From Haematobia irritans (taxonomy: Eukaryota > Arthropoda > Insecta > Diptera > Muscidae): a stretch of DNA of 64,000 nucleotides. Shown here piece after piece: positions 56,022-64,000 of this stretch (position 1 is the stretch's first letter; each line of letters starts with the position of its first letter). Below the pieces are notes generated by a model. The model was not told where the DNA came from. It did not search any database and saw only the letters and a program-made list of their open reading frames with translations. The translations under genes were made by a program, and so were the position numbers. The DNA lies in contig NC_134400.1 of NCBI RefSeq assembly GCF_050003625.1, positions 43,882,557 to 43,946,556 on the forward strand, read 5' to 3'.

Positions 56022-57963
56022 GGGATCGGTTTATATGGGGACTGATATGAACCAATTCCTGCATGGTTGTTGGATACCATATACTAACATCACGTACCAA
56101 ATTTCAACCGAATCGGATGATGTTTGCTCTTCCAAGGGGCTCCTAAAGTCAAATCTGGGGATCGGTTTATATGGGGGCTATATATAATTATGGACCGATT
56201 TCGACCAATTTTTGCATGATTGTTTGCGGCCATATATTAACACCATGTACCAAATTTCAGCTGGATCGGATAAAATTTGCTTCTCTCAGAGGCTCCGCTA
56301 GCCAAATCTGGGGATCGGTTTATATGGGGACTATATATAATTATGGACCGATATGTACCAATTTTTGCATAGTTGTTAGAGATCATATACTAACACCATG
56401 TACTAAATTTCAGGCGGATCGGATGAAATTTGCTTCTCTTAGAGGCTCCGCAAGCTAAATCTGGGGATCGGTTTATATGGGGACTATATATAATTATGGA
56501 CCGATATGGACCAATTTTTTTCAAAATTGCTAGAGACTATATACTAACACCATATTCCAAATTTCAGCCGGATCGGATGAAATTTGCTTCTGTTAGAGGC
56601 TCCGCAAGCCAAATCTGGGGATCGGTTTATATGGGGGCTATATATAATTATGAACCGATGTGGACCAATTTTTGCATGGTTGTTAAAGACCATATACTAA
56701 CACAATGTACCAAATTTCAGCCAGATCGGATGAAATTTGCTTCTCTTAGAGGCTCCGAAAGCCAAATCGTGGGATCGGTTTATATGGGGGCTATATATAA
56801 TTATGGACCGATGTGGACCAATTTTTGCATGGTTGTTAGAGACTATATACTTACACCATGTACCAAATTTCAGCCGGATCGGATGAAATTTGCTTTTCTT
56901 AAGGATCTGCAAAGCATACTCGGTTCCAAAAATTTTGTCTTTACTTTAAAAAATTTGGTATTGATTCCGAGCCAAAGAAGCGGAGAATACAAGTAAGGAT
57001 ACTTTTAAGACACAATTCTCTTTTAAATTTAGGTTTTGTGTACTTGCTTCTAGGAAGCAAATTTTAATTTTTCGCTTTCTCAGCTTTTTTTCTTCATATG
57101 CTATCAAAGTCCTTTAAAAACGAGTTAACGACAACTTTATTTTCCAAATTAGAACTCGACTTCCAGTAGAAATTATGCTATGTTTGAAGTAAAAAACTTC
57201 TTTAAAATAAAGCTTTGAAAAACATGTCCTATATTTGAACGATTTTCTGCTTTGTAGTCAAGATGTAAAAAGACATCAAATTTAAAGACAATTTCTTTAA
57301 ATTTAAAGAATTTTTCTGAATTATTAAAGTCAAGTTGACCTCAGCCTATAAATTTTTTCTTTCATGTTAAGATACCAATTTTTAAGTCAAATCACTTAAT
57401 TATAAGGACAATACGACTTCATTGAAAAGTTTATCGACTTTTGGAAGAGCAAAATAACTTTATTTTAGAGAAATGCGTCTTGTATGCTATGCAAAATTTG
57501 TATTCGTATTTTAAAGACATGAAATCTTTGATCTCACGACAATATTTTTTTCAGTGCATATAAACCATATCGGTTTATATGGGGGATATATTTCAGCTGG
57601 ATCGGATGAAATTTGCTTCTCTTAAGGATCCGCAAGCCAAATCTAGGGGTCCGTTTATATGGGGGCTATACGTAAAAGTGGACCGGTATGGCCCATTACC
57701 ATTGCAATACCATCCGACCTACATCAATAACAACTACTTGTGCTAAGTTTCAAGTCGATAGCTTGTTTCGTTTGGAAGTTAGCGTGATTGCAACAGTCGG
57801 ACGGACGGACGGACGGACGGACGGACATGCTTATGTTAGATCGACTCGGATTTCACCTTGACCCAGAATATATATACTTTATGGGGTCTTAGAGCAATAT
57901 TTCGATGTGTTACAAACGGAATGACAAAGTTAATATACCACCATCCTATAGTGGAGGGTATAA
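56022..57963 (+). mobile_element. A11: family A element lacking end1, hosting a MITE
   Basis: Monomers from 56022 (GGGATCGGTTTATATGGGG) to about 56905, MITE, then the last monomer, a GACG run (57800-57826), core, and end2 CCTATAGTGGAGGGTATAAA. end1 block and minisatellite absent. Confidence 0.82.
56911..57556. mobile_element. CACTGAAAAA-type MITE inside A11
   Basis: Left CATACTCGGTTCC, right ACGACAATATTTTTTTCAGTG. The host monomer is interrupted between CTTAAGGATCTGC and ATATAAACC. The left TIR tip is missing compared with 14216-14639. 646 bp, longer than that copy; it includes GTCAAGTTGACCTCAGCC. Confidence 0.7.
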
Positions 57964-58485
57964 AAAATAATAACAAGGAAACTTTCTTAAAACGTACTAG
58001 TTCCATGATCTAAAATATAATTATGTTAAATCGGCTTTAGTGAAATATACAGTTAACTTTTTTTTAGTGTAGCATAGCAGACGAAGAAACATGCTGAGAA
58101 ATCGCATTAATTAAAATTTGCTTCCTAGAATCAAGTACGCAACACTCAAATTTAAAAGCGAATTGGTTCTTAAATGTGTCCTTACTTCAATTCTTTGCTT
58201 CTTTGACTTAGATTCAATACCAAAATCAACAGGCCAAATCTTCGAAACCGAACATGCTGTTTTTGTTTTAGTTCAGGTTCTATAAATTTAAAATTAATAT
58301 AAAGATCTCATTTATCAAATTTTTGTACTATTTCAAATAAATTTCAAATTATAATACATAAATAATACAAAAAAAAAATTTCAACCCAAATATGGAAAAT
58401 CCTTTGATATAGCCTATATTTTACGTTTTTTTATCTTTAATCCAAGATTCAATATCTCAGTGAATTTAAAGAATTTTTAAAAATA
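57964..58485. mobile_element. MITE fragments, no gene
   Basis: 57985-58075 matches the right part of 5139-5677 (AAATCGGCTTTAGTGAAATA). 58085-58270 matches one half of the CACTGAAAAA MITE (TTTGCTTCCTAGAATCAAGT, CCAAATCTTCGAAACCG). Confidence 0.6.
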
Positions 58486-60086
58486 ACAAGTATATACGGC
58501 CGAAAGTTCGGCCAGGCCGAAGCTTATGTACCCTCCACCATGGATTACGTAGGAAGACTGTCATCCACAATCGATTTACTTGGGTTGCGGTAACTTTTGC
58601 CGATCTTAAAACTTCCTAATACTGTAATATATACCACGTAGTCCATACGTGGTATATATTAAACTTAAAATGACCGATTAAATACGTATATAATTAAGTT
58701 TGAAAAAATTTTCTATAGAAATAAAATTTTGACAAAATAAAATTTTGACAACATTTTCTATAGAAGTAAAATTTGGACAAAATTTTCTATAGAAATAGGA
58801 TTTTAACAAAATTTTCTATACACATAACATTTTGACAAAATTTTCTATAGAAATAAAATTTTTACTAAATTTTCAAAAGATTTAAAATTTTCACAACATT
58901 CTCTATAGCATTAAAATTTTGACAACATTTTCTAAAGAAATAAAATTTTACCAAAATTTTCTATAGAAATAAAATTTGACAAAATTTTCTATAGGAATAA
59001 AATTTCGACAAATTTTGCTAGATTATTTTTGCTCGAGTGGCAAGCATGATTATAAATCGATATGGACTAATTTTTGTGTGATTGGGGATCGGCTATATAT
59101 AACTATAGACCGATATGGACCAATTTTGGCATGGTTATTAGCGGCCATATATTAACACCACGGCCATATATTAACACCACACCACCGGATCGGATGAATT
59201 TTGCTCGTCCAAGTGACTCCGGAGTTCAAATCGGGGATCGGTTTATATAGGAGCTATATATAATTATGAACTGATATGGACCAATTTTTGAATGGTTCTT
59301 AGAGACTATATACTAATATCATGTACCAAATTTCAGTCGGATCGGATGAAATTTGCTTCTCTTAGAAGATCCGCAAACCAAATCTGGGAATCGGTTTATA
59401 TGGGGGCTATATATAATTATGGACCGATGTGGACCAATTTTTGCATGGTTGTTAGAGACCATATACTAACACCACGTACCAAATTTCAACCGGATCGGAT
59501 GAATTTTGCTCCCCTAAGAGGCTCCGGAGTTCAAATCTGGGGATCGGTTTATATGGGGGCTACATATATTAATTATGGACCGATATGGACCAATTTTTGC
59601 ATGGTTGTTAGAGACCATATACTAACACCATGTACCAAATTTCAGCCTGATCGGGGGCTATACGTAAAAGTGGACCGATATGGACAAATTTTTGCATGGT
59701 TGTAAGAGACCATATACTAACACCATGTACCAAATTTCAGCCGGATCGGATGAAATTTGCTTCTCTTAGAGCAATCACAAGCCAAATTTGGGGGTCCGTT
59801 TATATGGGGGCTATACGTAAAAGTGGACCGATATGGCCCATTTGCAATACCATCCGACCTACATCAATAACAACTAATTGTGCCAAGTTTCAAGTCGATA
59901 GCTTGTTTCGTTCGGAAGTTAGCGTGATTTCAACAGACGGACGGACGGAGGGACATGCTCAGATCGACTCAGAATTTCACCACGACCCAGAATATATATA
60001 CTTTATGGGGTCTTAGAGCAATATTTCGATGTGTTACAAACGGAATGACAAAGTTAATATACCCCCATCCTATGGTGGAGGGTATA
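58486..60086 (+). mobile_element. A12: complete family A element
   Basis: end1 ACAAGTATATACGGCCGAAA with GC hairpin and TACCCTCCACCATGG; perfect 15-bp-stem hairpin 58626-58660; minisatellite 58690-59025; linker; about four monomers; GACG tract; core; end2 CCTATGGTGGAGGGTATAAA. The left 600 bp is close to A9. A small deletion joins CAGCCTGATCGG to GGGCTATACG near 59650. Confidence 0.88.
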
Positions 60087-60089
60087 AAA

Positions 60090-60517
60090 ATGTTTTTCTT
60101 TATTTTAAGGAAAATGTGCCTTACTTTAAAGACATATATACGATTTTAACAAAGGGACTCAAATTTCAAGAATTCGTGTCTACCACAAAATAGTTCAAAA
60201 TTTCTTAAAATTAGTAAATTTTAACAGTAATACGCCCATCTTTACCTTCATATGGTAAAGATGGGCGTATTACTGACAGTTTTGCAATTTTGAACTCAAA
60301 ATTTTCCCTCAAACTACGAAATTTTCTTTGATATGTGAAAAATAATAATTTTGTCTAATAAATTTTCTTGAATTTGTCGAAAATTATTTATTTAAAATTA
60401 ATCACTTATTTTGGTGAAATCGGCGTGACATCTGCGTTTCTAATCCATTTAAGTTAAAAGTTTCTCAAATTAACTAACTCTTTCCTGGTGGGTTCACTGT
60501 TTGTTTCAGTGAACCTT
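60090..60517. mobile_element. MITE related to 5139-5677 with a strong hairpin
   Basis: Contains TGAATTTGTCGAAAATTATT, AAAATTTCTTAAAATTAGT-like words and a right end GGGTTCACTGTTTGTTTCAG then TGAACC, as at 5150-5175 in reverse. A 22-bp perfect inverted repeat lies at 60225-60275. Boundaries approximate. Confidence 0.55.
60225..60275. repeat. 22-bp perfect stem, 7-bp loop
   Basis: CAGTAATACGCCCATCTTTA(CC), loop TTCATAT, and the exact reverse complement. No following T-run to suggest a terminator. Confidence 0.95.
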
Positions 60518-60518
60518 A

Positions 60519-60680
60519 CCCTCTAAAATACCCCAAGCGCAAAAGTCCAACTGATTGAGATCCGGAGATTTTTGTGGCCATTGTGCGGTAGAAATAAAAC
60601 GAGGAAACTCATTTTTAAGTCATTCCTCTTTGATGCGAGCTGAGGCCTGTTGGAGTATCCATGGTCTGTGGTCAAAATGC
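60519..60680 (-). pseudogene. Tc1/mariner-type transposase relic (C-terminal catalytic motif)
   Basis: Reverse strand reads FISTAQWPQKSPDLNQLDFC then AWGILE, the third catalytic motif (SPDLNxLD) of a Tc1/mariner-superfamily transposase. Upstream another 30 codons align loosely with the usual KNEFPRF lead-in but contain a stop. Too short to be functional and without TIRs in view. It lies in a different frame from the 90-codon reverse open frame over the same bases. Confidence 0.75.
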
Positions 60681-61382
60681 TTTCGAAAGCTTGAAAAGAA
60701 AAAAAATAAAAGGAACTATCACTGTCAGACGAGCTATTTAGAAATGATACAAACCCAAAGAAAAATGCTTTCCTCCGTAACGAAATTTTTGACAAACGAA
60801 ATTCCCTTTTGTATACAGTATTTCCATTTAGAGCAAGTCAATCTGAGTTTACGATAAGTGATTCAACGATTGCCTCTAAAATATTTAATTTATTTAAAAA
60901 GAAAACTTTGCATGTCTAAATTTTTCGTTCCCCAGAACACTTGGTTGAAATATATATCAAACAATTTGTATGTACTTAATTGACTCTTGATGACTGATTT
61001 TATCTACGCTTTTCTACGAATGTTGTTTTGAGGTTAAAATCAAATTTTTATAGAAGTCTACTAATTTTTTCCATCCTCTAAAAGACGCCAATATTTATCA
61101 CAAAAATAATATACTATTCTTAAAAAAAATCTTTTACAGCGAAAAGAAAATTCCAAACAGTGTTTGTTGGTCTAGAATAGTTTATTTTCAGTAGAAAAAT
61201 GGGGAACATATGAAATGCTTTTCGCAAGCATGTTGTTTTCTCGGAAATTATGTATTTGATTTCGGCAAGTATTTTATATTTGACGAGAAAAATAAAATTT
61301 TTGCAGGAAAGCCAAAAATAAAATTTTTCTTTTAAAACATGTTTGGGGTGATCATATGTTATGCTAACTAAAGCAGAAAAAA
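60681..61382. other. No gene recognised
   Basis: Contains a MITE-like word ACCCAAAGAAAAATGCTTTC (60744) related to 23655 and 35735. Otherwise low-repeat sequence. Confidence 0.45.
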
Positions 61383-63204
61383 ACAAGTATATACGGCCGT
61401 ACGTTCGGCCAGCCCGAAGCTTATGTACCCTCCACCATGGATTGCGTAGAAACTTCTACTGAAGACTTTCATCCACAATCGAATTACTTGGTTTGCGGTA
61501 ACACTTGCCGATGGCAAGGTATCTTAAAACTTCCTAACACCGTAATATATACCATATAGTCCATACGTGGTATATATTAAATTAAAAAAGGCCGATTAAA
61601 TACGTATATAATTAAGTTTAAAGTTTCTATAGAAATAAAATTTTGACAAAATAAAATTTTGACAACATTTTCTATAGAAGTAAAATTTGGAAAAAAAAAT
61701 TCTATAGAAATAAAATTTTGACAAAATTTTCTATAGAAATAAAATTTTGACAAAAGTTTCTATAGTAATAAAATTTTGACAAAATTATCTATAGAAATAA
61801 CATTTTGATAATGTTTTCTATAAAAATAAAATTTTGGTAGATTATTTTTGGCTCGAGTGGCAACCATGATTATGAACCGATATCATATGCTGACACCATG
61901 TACCGAATTTCAACCGGATCCGATGAAATTTGCTTCTCTTAGAGGCTCCGCAAGCCAAATCTGGGAATCGATTTATATGGGGGCTATATATAATTATGGA
62001 CCGATATGGACCAATTCCTACATGGTTGTTGGATACCATATACTAACACCACGTACCAAATTTCAACAGGATCGGATGAATTTTGCTCCTCTATGAGGCT
62101 CCGGATGTCAAATCTGGGCATCGGCTTATATGGGGGCCATATATAATTATGGACCGATATGGACGAATTTTGGCATGGTTGTTAGAGATAATATACTAAC
62201 ACCACGTACCAAATTTCAATCGGATCGGATGACTTTTGCTCCTCTAAGGGGCTCCGGAGTTCAAATCTGGGGATCGGTTTATATGGGGGCTATAAATAAT
62301 TATGGGCCGATGTGGACCAATTTTTGCATGGTCATTAGAGAACATATACCAACATCATGTACCAAATTTCAGCCGGATCGGATGAAATTTGCTTCTCTTA
62401 GAGGCTCCCCAAGCCAAATCGGAGGATCGGTTTATATGGAAGCTATATACAATTATGGACCGATATGGACCAATTTCCGCATGGTTGTTAGAGACCATAT
62501 ACTAACACCATGTACCAAATTTCAGCCGGATCTGATGAAATTTGCTTCTCTTAGAGCAATCGCAAGCCAAATTTGGGGGTCCTTTTATATGGGGGCTATA
62601 TGTAATTATGGACCGATATGGACCAATTTCTGCATGGTTGTTAGAGACAATATACTAACACCATGTACCAAATTTCAGCCAGATCGGATAAAATTTGGTT
62701 TTCTTAGAGGCTCCGCAAGCCAACTCGGGGGATCGGTTTATATGGGGGCTATATACAATTATGGACCGATATGGACCAATTTCTGCATGGTAGTTAGAGA
62801 CCATATACTAACACCATGTACCAAATTTCAGCCGGATCTGATGAAATTTGCTTCTCTTAGAGCAATCGCAAGCCAAATTTGGGGGTCCGTTTATATGGGG
62901 GCTATACGTAAAAGTGGACCGATATGGCCCGTTTGCAATACCATCCGAGATACATCAATAACAACTACTTGTGCCAAGTTTCAAGTCGATAGCTTGTTTC
63001 GTTCGGAAGCTAGCGTGATTTCAACAGACGGACGGACGGACAGACGGACAGACGGACAGACGGACGGACGGACATGCTCAGATCGACTCAGAATTTCACC
63101 ACGACCCAGAATATATATACTTTATGGGGTCTTAGAGCAATATTTCGATGTGTTACAAACGGAGTGACAAAGTTAATATACCCCCATCCTATGGTGGAGG
63201 TTAT
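61383..63204 (+). mobile_element. A13: complete family A element
   Basis: end1 ACAAGTATATACGGCCGTAC, TACCCTCCACCATGG, decayed end1 hairpin, minisatellite 61620-61845, linker GGCTCGAGTGGCAACCATGA, seven to eight monomers, GACG/GACA tract 63028-63075, core, end2 CCTATGGTGGAGGTTATA (one base changed). Fused at 63204 to an inverted end2-like sequence. Confidence 0.85.
62130..63167 (+). other. 345-codon open frame across A13 monomers; probably not a gene
   Basis: Seven imperfect repeats of YMGAIYNYGPIWTNFCMV-type sequence of 51 residues each, then a Thr/Asp/Gly-rich tract from the GACG repeat. The opposite strand of the same monomer is also open. No signal peptide, known domain or start context is evident. 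Reported because it is the longest forward open frame in the window. Confidence 0.4.
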
Positions 63205-64000
63205 ACCCTCCACCATAGGACTTCACCCCTATGGAGGCCAAAATTTGTGTTAACATCTCAACTACTTCAAATTTGCTGGAAGCTATATGAAGTAGATAAT
63301 TTTTTTACTTCTACAAAATCTCTAGAATTAAAATTTAAATCGGCTAACGCTATCCAGTTAATTGGAGGAAACTTCCACTGAAAATGGGTCTAAAATATGT
63401 AACAGTCTACCATATTTCCCCAACTCTGGTGTACGTATATATGGGAGCTATGTTATATATAATCTGAACCGATTTTGACTAAATTTGACATGTATAGTTA
63501 TGTTAGAATAACAATTCTGCTATCTATGCGAAATTTCATGTAAATGGGAGTATAACTTTGGCCCCCTGGTCATATGAGTGCAAATCGGACGGATGATATA
63601 TATGGGAACCATATCTAAATCTGAACCGATTTCAACCAAATTTGGCACAATTACCGATACTACTAAAGTACTCCTTGTGCAAAATTTGAAGCAAGTCACG
63701 GCAAAACCCTGGATTTTGAGGCCATATAAGTTCAAATCGGACGAAAGATATATATGGGAGCTATATCCAAATGTGAATCGATTTTGACCATATTTGGCAC
63801 ATACAATAGTATCGTTAAAAGTACCGCTTGTGCAAAATTTGAAGTAAATCAGGGCAAAACTCTGGCTTTTGAGACCATATAAGTCCAAATCGGGCGAAAG
63901 ATATATATGTGAGTTATATCTAAATCTGAACCGATTTTAACAAAATTTGACACACTTAACGATACTATTAAACGTACAACTTGTGCAAAATTTGAAGCAA
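63205..64000 (+). mobile_element. B10: family B element, cut by the window end
   Basis: Begins with an inverted A-type end (ATACCCTCCACCATAGGA), then CTATGGAGGCCAAAATTTGT and on through the B1 interior (compare 1745-2600) to the edge. The usual B end1 tip with its GC hairpin is absent. Monomers have the 153-bp phase. It lacks the SINE remnant present in B1 at 2012-2087. Confidence 0.8.

Noticed and set aside
60225..60275. Transcription terminator
   Set aside because: No T-run after the stem, and intrinsic terminators are not expected in fly nuclear DNA.

Overview
This looks like nuclear DNA of a higher fly (calyptrate, probably muscid). It is AT-rich, has no operons and no convincing host exon. 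It carries a mariner nearly identical in recognisable motifs to the horn-fly Himar1 (irritans) group, a tRNA-derived SINE, and many copies of elements built like the dipteran mini-me / DINE-1 / Helentron group. Species cannot be fixed from the sequence alone. At least two thirds of the window is transposable element or tandem repeat, much of it nested. The intervals left over (about 8.3-9.5, 14.8-16.1, 19.9-21.3, 26.6-27.0, 39.4-40.3, 44.8-46.9, 54.7-55.7 and 60.7-61.4 kb) show no gene I can support and are best read as intergenic or intronic. || Three related non-autonomous families dominate; the names A, B and C are mine. All have one end (end1) starting ACAAGTA with a GC-rich hairpin just inside. 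The other end (end2) is an imperfect hairpin finishing GGGTATA. A 13-16 bp motif is shared in inverted orientation between the ends: TACCCTCCACCAT in A, ATACCCTTCACCACTA in B, ATACCCTAAACCAC in C. Inside are a 29-bp minisatellite (mainly A), an array of about 153-bp monomers (A and B), a short conserved core ending near GAGTCGATCT, and (GTCY)n, with (TA)n in one case. No copy encodes a helicase or other protein. In the strand field + means end1 is on the left. || Layout: 0-4 kb, a tandem 951-bp repeat and B1; 4.1-7.0, A1 with two inserted elements; 7.2-8.3, a twin-tRNA element and a dead Tc1/mariner transposase; 9.5-14.8, a palindrome-rich AT element, a (TA)n/(GTCC)n expansion, A within A, and B within C; 16.1-17.4, a DD37E transposon; 18.0-19.7, A4; 21.3-24.2, minisatellite, MITEs and a twin-tRNA element; 24.2-26.4, a C element; 27.1-33.0, a five-component nest (old B hosting a SINE, a jockey-like LINE fragment and a Himar-like mariner that hosts a young B); 33.0-39.4, A5 and A6, A6 hosting a second DD37E copy; 40.3-44.8, a foldback element and A7 hosting B8; 46.9-51.0, A9 and a variant A10; 51.0-54.1, a 3-kb minisatellite block; 54.2-63.2, MITEs, A11, A12 and A13; 63.2-64.0, another B running off the window. 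|| Nothing here works as a pathway. The value lies in the insertion history. Several insertions can be compared with an uninterrupted sequence (the mariner reading frame, a paralogous T-run, minisatellite units), which gives element ends almost to the base and shows that A and B insert into T-runs. The most striking observation is that the inverted motif at the two ends varies together, both between families and in individual copies (A5 and A6), as if the two ends must match or are copied from one another.
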